Positions 10,867 through 21,123 of a DNA stretch of 64,000 bases are shown here, in pieces. The DNA is taken from NCBI GenBank assembly GCA_964402505.1, contig CAYOCP010000010.1:62001-126000 (forward strand). The letters run 5' to 3'. The notes under the pieces were generated by a model, which saw only the letters and a program-made list of their open reading frames with translations, did not search any database and was not told the origin of the DNA. The position numbers were made by a program, and so were the translations under genes. Numbering within the stretch: the stretch's first letter is position 1; each line of letters opens with the position of its first letter. Origin of the DNA: SLRI01 sp964402505. GTDB taxonomy: Bacteria > Pseudomonadota > Alphaproteobacteria > Geminicoccales > Geminicoccaceae.

Positions 10867-11706
10867 ATGCTTGCCCGCGCCCTCGCGACCCTCCTGCTGC
10901 TCACCCTGCCGGTCGTGGCCACGGCCGGCACCCTCGATCAGATCAAGGAGCGCGGCACGATCCGCCTCGGCGTGCGCGACGATGCCATCCCCTTCTCCTT
11001 CAAGGACGCGCTCGACGAGCCGGGCGGCTACACGGTCCAGCTCTGCCGGGCGGTGGCGGCCGATCTCAAGGACGAGCTCGGCATGGCCGACCTCGAGGTC
11101 GAGTACGTCGAGGTCACGACCGAGGACCGCTTCGCCGCTTTGGGTGACGGCCGCATCGACATGCTCTGCGGCGCCACCTCTATCACCCTCTCGAGGCTGG
11201 AGGAGGTCGACTTCTCCTCGGCCACCTTCGTCACCGGCATGGGCGTCATCTACCGCAATGACGGGCCGAGCTCGTTCGCCGAGCTCGGCGGCGGCAAGAT
11301 CGGCGTGCGCAGCGGCACGACCACCGAGGAGATGCTCCGCCGCGAGCTCGACAAGGAGAAGCTGAACGTCGAGATCGTGGCCATCGGCGACCACGAGGCC
11401 GCCCTGGAGCAGCTCGCCGAGGGTGCCATCGACGCCTATTTCGCCGACCGCGCCATCCTCATCTACCTCCTGCAGGCGAGCGATCGGAAAAGCGAGCTCA
11501 CGGTCGGCGAGCGGCTCTACACCATCGAGAGCTACGCCCTGGCCCTGCCGCTCGACGACCGCCCCTTCAGGATCGCCGTGGACGGCGCGCTCAGCCGGAT
11601 CTACCGCTCGCCCACGATCGACCAGATCTACAAGGCGAGCTTCGGCGACGTGCCGCCCGGCGACATCCTGCGCGCCGTCTACGTCCTGGGCGCCTTCCCG
11701 AGCTGA
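10867..11706 (+). CDS. Periplasmic amino-acid-type ABC substrate-binding protein (orphan)
   Basis: A 279-residue SBP_bac_3 (family 3) receptor. It has a signal peptide (MLARALATLLLLTLPVVATA), then TLDQIKERGTIRLGVRDDAIPFSF, and the lobe motif LGDGRIDMLCGATSITLSR with YFADRAILIYLL. ATG 10867 has GGAG seven bases upstream. ATG 10837, which overlaps the pccA stop, would add ten residues before the signal peptide. No permease or ATPase gene adjoins, so it must dock to a transporter elsewhere or act as a sensor. Its co-direction with pccBA, separated by only 26 bases, implies co-transcription; the functional link is unclear. The ligand may be a polar or acidic amino acid, but this is not read from sequence. 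Confidence 0.88.
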   Translation: MLARALATLLLLTLPVVATAGTLDQIKERGTIRLGVRDDAIPFSFKDALDEPGGYTVQLCRAVAADLKDELGMADLEVEYVEVTTEDRFAALGDGRIDMLCGATSITLSRLEEVDFSSATFVTGMGVIYRNDGPSSFAELGGGKIGVRSGTTTEEMLRRELDKEKLNVEIVAIGDHEAALEQLAEGAIDAYFADRAILIYLLQASDRKSELTVGERLYTIESYALALPLDDRPFRIAVDGALSRIYRSPTIDQIYKASFGDVPPGDILRAVYVLGAFPS

Positions 11707-11708
11707 CC

Positions 11709-13082
11709 TCAGCCCGGAAGCCGGAGCGCCCAGGCCGCGAGCGCGTCACGCAGGTCGCGGGCGCGGCTCGTGAAATCGTCGATGGCGCGCCGCATCTCGG
11801 GCGGCGGCACCTCGACCGCGTCGCGCGCCCGCCGGCCCGCCGCGTCCTCGATCAGCACCACGATGCGCCTGGGCCGCCCCGCATCCGGAAGGACGTAGCC
11901 CAAAAGCGCGCTCGCGAAATCGAGCGAGCCGGTCTTGGCCCAGATCCTGAGCACCGCCTCCTCGCTCTCGAAGCGATGCTCGAGACTGCCGGACCAGGCG
12001 GCGGCGGGCAGGAGCGCGATGATCCCGTGCCGCGTCTCGGCGAGCCGCAGGATGGCCAGGAGCTGGTCCGGCGTCGCCCGCGCCGCCGGGTCCAGCCCCG
12101 AGTGATTGGTGAGCACGAAGCTCCGCCAGTCGGTCGCCGGCAGCGCCTCCTGCACATGGGTCACCAGGAGCTCGGCCGAATGGCGGAGCGAGCCGGCGCC
12201 CGTGGCGGCGAGGCCGACGATCTCGGCGATCTGGTTGTTGCTGTAGAGCAGCATCGCCTCGACGATCTCGCGCAGGCTGCGGCTCCGATGCTCGGCCACC
12301 ACCCGGGCCCCGGCCGGAACGGCCGCGCGGACCGGCTCCGGCAGGACGACCCCGAGCGCCGCCGCGAGCTCGCGAAAGACCAGCGCCGCATGCATGCCGG
12401 CATCCTGCACCGGCACGGCTGCCGGCCGATCGACCGGCAGCCGTGCCCAGGCCGGCCCGCGCTCGCGCAGGCCCGGCACGGTCCAGGCGGCACCGGCCGG
12501 CCGCCGGACCCGGTTGAAGGCGAGCGACAACGCACCGATCCCGGCATTGTAGCCGGCCTCGACCGGCTGTGCCGGATTGATGACCGAAAGGCGCGGCAGC
12601 CGCGCATCGGCCAGCAGGAGCCGACCCTTTAGGGTGGCGATCCCCGCGCGCCGCAGCCCCCAGGCGAGCTCCATCAGCCCGTCCATGTCGAGGAGCGGAT
12701 CGCCGCCCCCCTCGAGCACGACGTCGCCCTCGAGCCGACCGGCCGCATCGGGCTCACCGGTGGCGAGGACACGCGTCGAGAAGCGGTGCTCAGCACCCAG
12801 CGCATCGAGAGCGCCGATCGCCGTCACCAGCTTCAGCGTCGACGCCGCCGGCCCCGGCCGGTCCGCCCGCCGCTCGATCAGCCGCCGCCCGCTATCCGCA
12901 TCCTCGACGACCAGCCCCACCTCGTCCGGCGCGAATCCATGGGCACGGATCAGCTCTTCCGGACCCGCGGCCCGAGCCGGGCCGCCGAGGAGCAGGCAGA
13001 CCACGACGAGGCACCACGAGAACGCCGAGGCTCCCTCGCAGGGCAACGACCCGGCACGGATCGTCGGCCAGGGGAATCTCAT
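11709..13082 (-). CDS. dacB: D-alanyl-D-alanine carboxypeptidase/endopeptidase (PBP4 type)
   Basis: A 457-residue low-molecular-weight penicillin-binding protein of the S13/PBP4 family. It is exported (signal peptide at about 20-39, WCLVVVCLLLGGPARAAG). It trims peptidoglycan stem peptides or cleaves crosslinks in the periplasm. All three serine-active-site motifs are visible: S81-T-L-K84 (SxxK), YSNNQ (SxN) and AKTGS (KTG). The region between the first two motifs carries the inserted domain typical of PBP4. It is convergent with the binding-protein gene (two bases separate the stops) and 15 bases upstream of it on the minus strand is the end of the CoxL-like gene. Confidence 0.88.
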   Translation of the reverse strand: MRFPWPTIRAGSLPCEGASAFSWCLVVVCLLLGGPARAAGPEELIRAHGFAPDEVGLVVEDADSGRRLIERRADRPGPAASTLKLVTAIGALDALGAEHRFSTRVLATGEPDAAGRLEGDVVLEGGGDPLLDMDGLMELAWGLRRAGIATLKGRLLLADARLPRLSVINPAQPVEAGYNAGIGALSLAFNRVRRPAGAAWTVPGLRERGPAWARLPVDRPAAVPVQDAGMHAALVFRELAAALGVVLPEPVRAAVPAGARVVAEHRSRSLREIVEAMLLYSNNQIAEIVGLAATGAGSLRHSAELLVTHVQEALPATDWRSFVLTNHSGLDPAARATPDQLLAILRLAETRHGIIALLPAAAWSGSLEHRFESEEAVLRIWAKTGSLDFASALLGYVLPDAGRPRRIVVLIEDAAGRRARDAVEVPPPEMRRAIDDFTSRARDLRDALAAWALRLPG

Positions 13083-13097
13083 GCCGCTAACGATCCA

Positions 13098-15464
<2,367 letters not shown>

Positions 15465-15538
15465 GCCCACCTCCTCCCCGCTGGCCGCGGCCACCATACA
15501 TGCTCAATCGGCGGTATCGGGGCAAGCATCGGCGGCGG

Positions 15539-17032
15539 TCAGCCGCGCACGAGGATCTTCACCTCGTCGCCGACCTCGAGCTCGCGGCCGCGATCGAAGC
15601 CGTTGAGCGTGACGAACTGCTCCTTCGGCAGCCGCTCGACCTCCATCTCCCGCCCCAGGCTCTCGATCGTGTCGCCGGCCTGCACCTCGACGATCTCCAC
15701 CCGCAAGGGCTTGAGCGCCGCCGCCTCCGCCTTCGAGAGACGATGCAGGCTGTCGGCCGCCAGGCGCAGCTCGCGCGCCTCCTCCTTGCCGAAGCGGCCG
15801 GTGACGAGCGCGAAGCGGTAGAACTCGCCCCCCTCGCCCGCCAGCACCGCGAAGCCCGCCTGCGCTCTCTGGCCGTTGAGCTGCACGTTGCCGTAGCCGA
15901 TCGCCCCGGCGAAGCCGCCATCGCTGGTGAAGCGCTGCACGTCCTGCAGATCCAGCCCCTTCAGCCAGTCGTCGGCGAGGTAGCGCACCGGATCGGAAAC
16001 CCCCTTGGCGGCCCCCATGTCGAACAGGAGGACCCGGTTCTCCGCCCGCCCCACCACCGCCGCCGGCTGGTTGATCAGCTTGTAGGGCTCTGGATAATCG
16101 AAGGCGATGCGCAGGCCCGGATGGGCGAAATGGTTGCCCTCGACGAAGCCCTGCCGCGGGCTCGGCCCGTAGATCATCCCGTCGATGGCGGCGAGGAAGC
16201 GCTTTCTGTCGCGCTCGTCGCCCGACTGCCCGTGCTCCCCGGCCAGCTCGCGCGCCTCCTTCACCCGGTCGGGCGTGTAGGGATGGCTCGCGAAGAAATG
16301 GTCGAGAGCGCCGGGCTCGCGCACGCTGGTGCCGGCCAGCTTGGCCTGCAGCTCGGCGCTGGTCTCGAGCGCCTCCAGAAAATCCGGACTCGCCTCGGGG
16401 TCGTAGCCGGCCCGCGCCAGATAGCGGATGCCGAGCGCATCGGCCTCGTATTCCTGGCTTCGGGAATAGGTCTGGGTCAGCCCGTAGCCGGCCTGCTGAC
16501 CGAGCTGGGCACCGAGCTTGGCCCCCTCCTCGCCGCCCAGCACGGCCCCGCCCAAAACGCCCAGAAGGCCGAGCCCGAAGGTGGCGAGCTGGCCCGTGGT
16601 CTGCCGCGAGGCACCGTGCCGCGCCGTCACATGGCCGATCTCGTGCGCCAGCACGCTCGCCAGCTCGGCCTCGTCGTCGGCATAGGCCAGAAGTCCCCGG
16701 CTGACATAGACATAGCCGCCCGGCAGGGCGAAGGCGTTCACGATCTCGCTGTCCAGCACGGTGAAGGTGAAATCGAGATCGGCGAGCTCCGAGACGTCCT
16801 TCACCCGATTGCCGACGCGGCTGACATAGGCGGCGAGCTCGGGATTCTCGACGGCACCCCCGTATTCCTGGAGGATCTGCGGATGCGCCTCCCTGCCGGC
16901 CCGCACGTCGTCCTCGATCGAGCCGGCGGCCAGGATCGGCCCGCCGCCCGCCGGCGCCGTGGTGCAGGCCGCGTTCAGGGCCAAGGACACCGCCAGGGTT
17001 GCGGCGATGACGGCGGTGCGCGATCGGCTCAC
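15539..17032 (-). CDS. M48-family metalloprotease lipoprotein with C-terminal LysM-like domain
   Basis: A 497-residue envelope zinc protease related to BepA/YfgC. The signal peptide ends in the lipobox LNAAC (lipid Cys at 23). The metal-binding HEIGH is at 130-134, with the third ligand in EYEADALG. A Gly-rich patch (LATFGLGLLGVLGGAV) lies between them. The C-terminal 60 residues (VEVQAGDTIESLGREM...GDEVKILVRG) resemble a LysM-type fold and could anchor the protein to peptidoglycan. BepA-like TPR repeats are not evident. GTG 17032 overlaps the preceding stop as GTGA, so it is translationally coupled to the nuclease-like gene. A likely role is quality control of outer-membrane proteins. Confidence 0.87.
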   Translation of the reverse strand: MSRSRTAVIAATLAVSLALNAACTTAPAGGGPILAAGSIEDDVRAGREAHPQILQEYGGAVENPELAAYVSRVGNRVKDVSELADLDFTFTVLDSEIVNAFALPGGYVYVSRGLLAYADDEAELASVLAHEIGHVTARHGASRQTTGQLATFGLGLLGVLGGAVLGGEEGAKLGAQLGQQAGYGLTQTYSRSQEYEADALGIRYLARAGYDPEASPDFLEALETSAELQAKLAGTSVREPGALDHFFASHPYTPDRVKEARELAGEHGQSGDERDRKRFLAAIDGMIYGPSPRQGFVEGNHFAHPGLRIAFDYPEPYKLINQPAAVVGRAENRVLLFDMGAAKGVSDPVRYLADDWLKGLDLQDVQRFTSDGGFAGAIGYGNVQLNGQRAQAGFAVLAGEGGEFYRFALVTGRFGKEEARELRLAADSLHRLSKAEAAALKPLRVEIVEVQAGDTIESLGREMEVERLPKEQFVTLNGFDRGRELEVGDEVKILVRG

Positions 17033-17769
17033 GGCATGACCTCGATTCCCCGATATGTCCAAAGCTCGAGCATCGGCCCGTTCTCGGCGAACAACGTGCC
17101 GCGCAGCCGCACGTTCCGGCCCTCGAGCACCGCCGGATCGAACCCCGCCCGCTGCATGGCGCGCAACGCCTCCTTGTCGATGCGCGCCGTGGTGTCGGTG
17201 CGCCAGTCGCTCCCGAAATTCAGATAGAAGTAGCGCTGCTGCCGGCTCGCCTGCAAGACCACCCCCTCGAGCAGCACGAACCGCCCGAGCCGCGTCGCCG
17301 CGTCGGCCGCCTGCACCACCACCTCCGCCGGCCGGCGCCACAGACCCCTGCCGGCCGCCTCGGCCCCCCGCTCCTCCCCGAGCAGCGCCTCGAGCACGGC
17401 GGGATCGCTGTCCGGCAGCGGCCGCACCAGCGCCAGGCCGGCCGCCACCAGCTCGGCCTGAAGCGAGCGTCCGTCCGCCCCGAGCGGCTGGACGCGGAGC
17501 CTTCCGTGCCGATCGGCGGGAGCCGGCCCGGCCAGGCGAAGCGAGGCCGGCGCCAGGTGGGGTGCGAGAAAGGCGCGCAGCTCGCCCTCCACCCCGCGCG
17601 GCACGACGAGATCGCGAAGCACCGCCACACCGTCGTCCTCGAGGTCGAGCTCCACCACCGGCTGCAGGCGTCGGATGGCGGCGGCACCGCCCGCCTCGAG
17701 CCGGATCTCCGCCGCGGCAGCGTCCGCCCGGACCTGCCCGGGCACCACACCGCCCAGGGTCGCCAGCAC
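17029..17769 (-). CDS. Exported thermonuclease-like (SNase-fold) protein
   Basis: About 246 residues. The central part DRHGRLRVQPLGADGRSLQ followed by AELVAAGLALV and later EAAGRGLW is the staphylococcal-nuclease (TNase) pattern. The C-terminal part (GRFVLLEGVVLQASRQQRY, FYLNFGSDW) is an extension seen in alphaproteobacterial thermonuclease-family proteins. The catalytic Arg/Glu pair of classical SNase is not clearly preserved, so nuclease activity is uncertain. The start is unclear because there is no in-frame ATG after the tRNA. GTG 17769 is reported; CTG 17787 would give a more canonical signal peptide (RWLGLVLATLGGVV). The gene overlaps the M48 protease by four bases. Confidence 0.72.
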   Translation of the reverse strand: MLATLGGVVPGQVRADAAAAEIRLEAGGAAAIRRLQPVVELDLEDDGVAVLRDLVVPRGVEGELRAFLAPHLAPASLRLAGPAPADRHGRLRVQPLGADGRSLQAELVAAGLALVRPLPDSDPAVLEALLGEERGAEAAGRGLWRRPAEVVVQAADAATRLGRFVLLEGVVLQASRQQRYFYLNFGSDWRTDTTARIDKEALRAMQRAGFDPAVLEGRNVRLRGTLFAENGPMLELWTYRGIEVMP

Positions 17770-17787
17770 GAGGCCGAGCCAGCGCAG

Positions 17788-17817
17788 TTGTCGAGACCAC
17801 CCCGGCCTTGATATACC
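17788..17817 (+). promoter_or_regulatory. Candidate promoter of tRNA-Arg
   Basis: TTGTCG (17788-17793), an 18-base spacer and TATACC (17812-17817) lie 11 bases upstream of the tRNA 5' end. The boxes lie inside the likely 5' end of the divergent nuclease-like gene, so the two transcription units share this stretch. Confidence 0.4.
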
Positions 17818-17828
17818 CGGGGCCGGCG

Positions 17829-17905
17829 GCGCCCGTAGCTCAGCAGGATAGAGCATCAGATTCCTAATCTGAGGGTCACAGGTTCGAATCCTGTCGGGCG
17901 CGCCA
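17829..17905 (+). tRNA. tRNA-Arg (anticodon CCT)
   Basis: A 77-base cloverleaf. The acceptor arms GCGCCCG (17829-17835) and CGGGCGC (17895-17901) pair perfectly. The D-arm is GCTCAGC..., the anticodon stem is TCAGA/TCTGA with loop TTCCTAA (anticodon CCT, reads AGG), and the T-arm contains GGTTCGAATCC. The discriminator is G and the CCA tail is encoded (17903-17905). AGG is a rare codon in this G+C-rich genome. On the opposite strand the gene gives the familiar spurious peptide ending in AELRAP. Confidence 0.96.
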
Positions 17906-18081
17906 GAAACCTCGAAGGCGCCATCCACGCTCGAGCGAAGTGACATGCAGGGACCGGCTTCGTCCACACCTTCCATGCACGCCGGGCCCGTCGACGTCGC
18001 GAAGCCGGATGTCGCACGGGCGGATGCCGAGGCTCCGCCCGTTCATCACCGCACCGCCGGGCCGGGCCCGTGGAGACCTTC

Positions 18082-18498
18082 ATGAACATCCAGCGCAAAG
18101 GTTCCGGGCCCTCCCGCAAGGGGCCGGAAGCGTATTTCACCGGCAGCGTCCGCATCGATAGCTTGATGAGCCCCCCGGAACCGGCGCGCGTCGCCGGCGT
18201 CAGCGTGACCTTCGAGCCCGGCGCGCGCACGGCATGGCACACGCACCCGCTCGGCCAGACGCTCGTCGTCACCGCCGGACGCGGCCGGGTGCAAAGGGAA
18301 GGTGGCCCGATCGAGGAGATCGAACCGGGCGACGTCGTCACGTTCGAGCCGGGCGAGAAGCACTGGCACGGCGCGACGCCGACCACCGCCATGACGCATA
18401 TCGCCATTCACGAGCGGCTGAACGGCTCCTCGGTCGACTGGCTGGAGAAGGTCACGGACGACCAGTATTCGGCCGAGCCAGCCACCCCCGACCGCTGA
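18082..18498 (+). CDS. Small cupin protein (hydroxynitrile-lyase-like / carboxymuconolactone-type cupin)
   Basis: A 138-residue single cupin barrel. Metal ligands appear in motif 1 as HTHPLGQ (Gln in place of the usual Glu) and in motif 2 as HWHG. The whole sequence (RVAGVSVTFEPGARTAWHTH, PGEKHWHGATPTTAMTHIAI) closely follows the bacterial Mn-cupins for which (R)-selective hydroxynitrile lyase activity has been reported. The native role of that family is not established. ATG 18082 has GGAG six bases upstream; GTG 18070 is an alternative. It is monocistronic in appearance, 198 bases before the isomerase gene, with nothing recognisable in that gap. Confidence 0.85.
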   Translation: MNIQRKGSGPSRKGPEAYFTGSVRIDSLMSPPEPARVAGVSVTFEPGARTAWHTHPLGQTLVVTAGRGRVQREGGPIEEIEPGDVVTFEPGEKHWHGATPTTAMTHIAIHERLNGSSVDWLEKVTDDQYSAEPATPDR

Positions 18499-18696
18499 AC
18501 CGCGCACAATGGGGTCAGGACTCTTTTCGCCCCGGGCCTCCTTCGACCCGCACGCCCGCCCCGTTCCCCACAACCGACAAAAGAGCAGGCGATCATCGCC
18601 GCCCGACCCCGCGAAGTCGCTCATCAGTCCAGGAACGTCTCGAACAGGCTCTCATACCGCATCCCACGCAACCGGACATTCCCCCGAAAGGACCCG

Positions 18697-19467
18697 ATGA
18701 CCACCATCTCCTACCAGCTCTACTCGTCGCGCAAGGAGCCCCTGGCCGAGGTTCTGGCCCTGCTCGCGAAGCTCGGCTACCGACATGTCGAGGGCTATGG
18801 CGGGCTCTTCGAGGACGACAGGGCGCTGGCCGGGCTGAAGGCCCGCCTGGATGCCTGCGGCCTCGCCATGGAGACGGCGCATATCGGCATCGACAGGCTC
18901 GAGAACGAGCCCCTGAGGGTCCTCGAGATCGCCCGGCTGCTCGACCTGCGCACCCTCTACTGCCCCTACCTCCCTGCGAACGAGCGCCCGACCTCGGCCG
19001 CCGGCTGGCGCGCCTTCGGCGAGCGGCTGCAGACGGCCGCCGCGCCGCTGCGCGACGCCAGCCTCGGCTTCGGCTGGCACAACCACGATTTCGAGCTCCA
19101 GCCCCTGGCCGACGGCAGCGTGCCGCTGGCGGCGATCTTCGAGGGCGGCCCGGACCTCGAATGGGAGGCGGACATCGCCTGGATCATCAAGGGCGGCGCC
19201 GATCCCTTCTTCTGGATCGAGGCGCTGGGCCGGCGCATCACCGCCGTCCACGTCAAGGACATCGCTCCCGCCGGCACCAACGCCGACGAGGACGGCTGGG
19301 CCGATCTCGGCCAGGGCACGGTGGATTGGGTCGACCTGATGGCGGCCTTGCGGCGAACCCCCGCCCGCACTTACGTCCTCGAGCACGACAACCCCTCCGA
19401 CCCCGCCCGCTTCGCCGAGCGATCGCTCGCCGCGGCACAGGATCTCTTCTGGAGGGCGGTGCCATGA
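18697..19467 (+). CDS. Sugar phosphate isomerase/epimerase (TIM barrel)
   Basis: A 256-residue xylose-isomerase-like (AP endonuclease 2 superfamily) enzyme. It starts with TTISYQLYSSRKEPLAEVL. Candidate metal/catalytic residues are the Glu in HVEGYG, HNHDFEL, the Asp in EADIAWIIKGG, HVKD and the late VLEHDNPSDP. Such proteins isomerise or epimerise sugars or inositols and often sit with Gfo/Idh dehydrogenases. Here the dehydrogenase start overlaps this stop (ATGA, 19464-19467). A GGAC sequence precedes the ATG. The substrate is unknown. Confidence 0.88.
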   Translation: MTTISYQLYSSRKEPLAEVLALLAKLGYRHVEGYGGLFEDDRALAGLKARLDACGLAMETAHIGIDRLENEPLRVLEIARLLDLRTLYCPYLPANERPTSAAGWRAFGERLQTAAAPLRDASLGFGWHNHDFELQPLADGSVPLAAIFEGGPDLEWEADIAWIIKGGADPFFWIEALGRRITAVHVKDIAPAGTNADEDGWADLGQGTVDWVDLMAALRRTPARTYVLEHDNPSDPARFAERSLAAAQDLFWRAVP

Positions 19468-20600
19468 CCACCGATCTCGGCGTCGGCATCATCGGTTGCG
19501 GCAACATCTCCACGACCTATTTCCGCCTGGCGCCGCTCTTCAGGGGCATCGAGATCCGCGCCTGCGCCGACCGCGTCCCGGCCGCGGCCGAGATGCGCGC
19601 CCGGGAAGCCGGCGTGCGCGCCATGACCGTCGAGGAGCTGCTGGCGAGCGAGGACATCGCCGTCGTCGTCAACCTGACCATCCCCGACGCCCATTTCGAG
19701 GTGACCCGCCGGGCCCTCGAGGCCGGCAAGCACGTCTACTCGGAAAAGCCCTTCGTCCTGACCGTCGAGGAGGGGCTCCGGCTGGAAGCCCTGGCCAAGG
19801 AGCAGAACCTTCTCGTCGGCTCGGCACCGGACACCTTCCTCGGCGGCGCCCACCAGCTCGCGCGCAAGCTGATCGACGAAGGCGCTCTCGGCACCGTCAC
19901 CTCCGGCACCGCCCACGTCATGTCGCACGGCATGGAGAACTGGCATCCCAACCCGGATTTCTTCTTCAGGCCGGGCGCCGGCCCGGTGCTGGACGTCGGC
20001 CCCTACTACGTCGCCAACCTGATCAACCTGATCGGCCCGGCGCGGAGGGTCGCGGCCCTCGCCAATACCGCCACCCCGACCCGCACCCTCGGCGCCCCCG
20101 GCCCGCGCCGGGGCGAGAAGATCCCGGTCCTGACCCCGACCACGCTGCACGCCGTGATCGAGTTCGCCAACGGCGCCGTCGTGACCCTCGGCGCCAGCTG
20201 GGACGTCTGGGCGCACCGCCACCAGCACATGGAGCTCTACGGCACAAAAGGCACGCTCTTCCTCCCCGACCCCAACTGGTTCGGCGGCACGGTGGAGCTG
20301 GTCGGCCCCGATGGGCGGGTGACCACACCCGATCACGCCGATCATCCGTTCTCGGCACGCAACCACGGCGAGCCGGAGCCCAGCCTCGCCAACTACCGCA
20401 CGGCCGGCCTCGCCGACATGGCGCTGGCACTGATCGAAGGCCGCGAAGCACGCTGCGCCCTCGAGCGGGCGCTGCACGGCATCGAGATCATGACCTCGAT
20501 CCTGAAGTCGGCCGAGACCGGCGCCTTCGTCGACCTCCAGACCACCTGCACCCGCCCCGCCCCGCTCGACGCCGAGGCCGCCCGCACCCTCCTCGCCTGA
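19464..20600 (+). CDS. Gfo/Idh/MocA-family oxidoreductase
   Basis: A 378-residue NAD(P)-dependent dehydrogenase. The N-terminal Rossmann motif is GIIGCGNIS, and the EKP motif typical of the family lies in HVYSEKPF. VLDVGPYYVANLINLIGP provides the catalytic Asp-x3-Tyr (in other members the D/H pair). It is translationally coupled to the isomerase, and the pair is a typical inositol- or keto-sugar-processing unit. The gene converges on the sugar ABC cassette on the other strand; uptake and processing of the same carbohydrate is plausible but unproven. The next 520 bases are gene-free. Confidence 0.9.
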   Translation: MTTDLGVGIIGCGNISTTYFRLAPLFRGIEIRACADRVPAAAEMRAREAGVRAMTVEELLASEDIAVVVNLTIPDAHFEVTRRALEAGKHVYSEKPFVLTVEEGLRLEALAKEQNLLVGSAPDTFLGGAHQLARKLIDEGALGTVTSGTAHVMSHGMENWHPNPDFFFRPGAGPVLDVGPYYVANLINLIGPARRVAALANTATPTRTLGAPGPRRGEKIPVLTPTTLHAVIEFANGAVVTLGASWDVWAHRHQHMELYGTKGTLFLPDPNWFGGTVELVGPDGRVTTPDHADHPFSARNHGEPEPSLANYRTAGLADMALALIEGREARCALERALHGIEIMTSILKSAETGAFVDLQTTCTRPAPLDAEAARTLLA

Positions 20601-21123
20601 GATGCGGCGAAAAGGGATCTCGCCTCCCGCCCAGGCCGCCAGCGAGGTCCCTCCCGCCGCCGGGCACGTTGCATCAAGTGCAGCATCGGCCCTCGACATG
20701 TTGCATCCCGTGCAACATGGCCGGGGCCGATGTCGCGCAGGATGCAACATCGGCAGCCCGGATGTTGCATTCCATGCGACCTTCGGAAGGAAATGTTGCA
20801 TCGGACGCAACCATCGAGGACGAAGGAACCCGAGCGGGCGACGAGCGAACCCGCGAATTCGCCGTTTTCCCCCGCAAGGCGACGATCGAACCCGAGCCTT
20901 CGCAAACGCACCCGGAACCTTCTAAACCCTTGTTCTTCAATGCGATTCGTCGTTTCTCGGTCCCCGCCCGAGGCGATCGAACCCGACCGCGGGATCGGGC
21001 CGATCGAACCGAAGCCGCCCTTGCCCCGGCAGCGAGCTTGTGGTAGGATTAATGTCTTGCAAGCCCGTCTTACGATCCGGACCGTGCCTGCCGCGACGGG
21101 GGAGCTTTCGCCGTGCCCGCCGC
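20601..21123. other. Gene-free interval between convergent genes
   Basis: This 523-base interval lies between the 3' ends of the Gfo/Idh gene (plus) and the ABC ATPase gene (minus). The first half holds five phased dyads, listed separately. The second half has three copies of CGATCGAACC(C)GA (starting at 20884, 20974 and 21001) and several looser GAACCC words. It is less G+C-biased at 20930-20960 and 21040-21056. A weak plus-strand promoter-like pair (TTGCCC at 21021, 17 bases, TAGGAT at 21044) is visible. No reading frame here has protein-like composition; those present simply translate the repeats. Confidence 0.7.
20666..20813. repeat. Five phased 21-base dyads (ATGTTGCA-N5-TGCAACAT)
   Basis: Five copies of an inverted repeat start at 20666, 20698, 20730, 20762 and 20793. 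The second is perfect (8-base arms ATGTTGCA and TGCAACAT around TCCCG). The others have zero to two changes in one arm and one to three in the other. Every spacer is five bases, and start-to-start distances are 32, 32, 32 and 31 bases, about three turns of B-DNA, so all sites face the same side of the helix. The linker sequences differ, so this is not a simple tandem duplication. It could be a cooperative protein-binding array or a string of five RNA hairpins. No adjacent gene starts here. Confidence 0.85.

Noticed and set aside
17830..17976. N-terminal extension of the nuclease-like protein through the tRNA gene
   Set aside because: The peptide ending in AELRAP is the well-known artefact of translating a tRNA gene antisense.
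18508..18525. GGGGTCAGGACTC resembling ends of REP-associated elements
   Set aside because: Only one short match, no inverted partner and no transposase remnant nearby.
20666..20813. CRISPR-like reading of the repeat array
   Set aside because: Repeats are imperfect dyads with a 32-base period and only 10-11-base linkers; CRISPR units are 60-75 bases with spacers of about 30 or more. No cas genes are nearby.
20666..20813. Chromosomal parS partition sites
   Set aside because: The ParB consensus TGTTTCACGTGAAACA does not match ATGTTGCA-N5-TGCAACAT, and there are no parAB genes here.
21021..21049. Plus-strand promoter (TTGCCC, 17 bases, TAGGAT) firing into the ABC ATPase gene
   Set aside because: Each box matches only four of six positions and there is no evident RNA product or terminator; noted only as part of the unusual interval.
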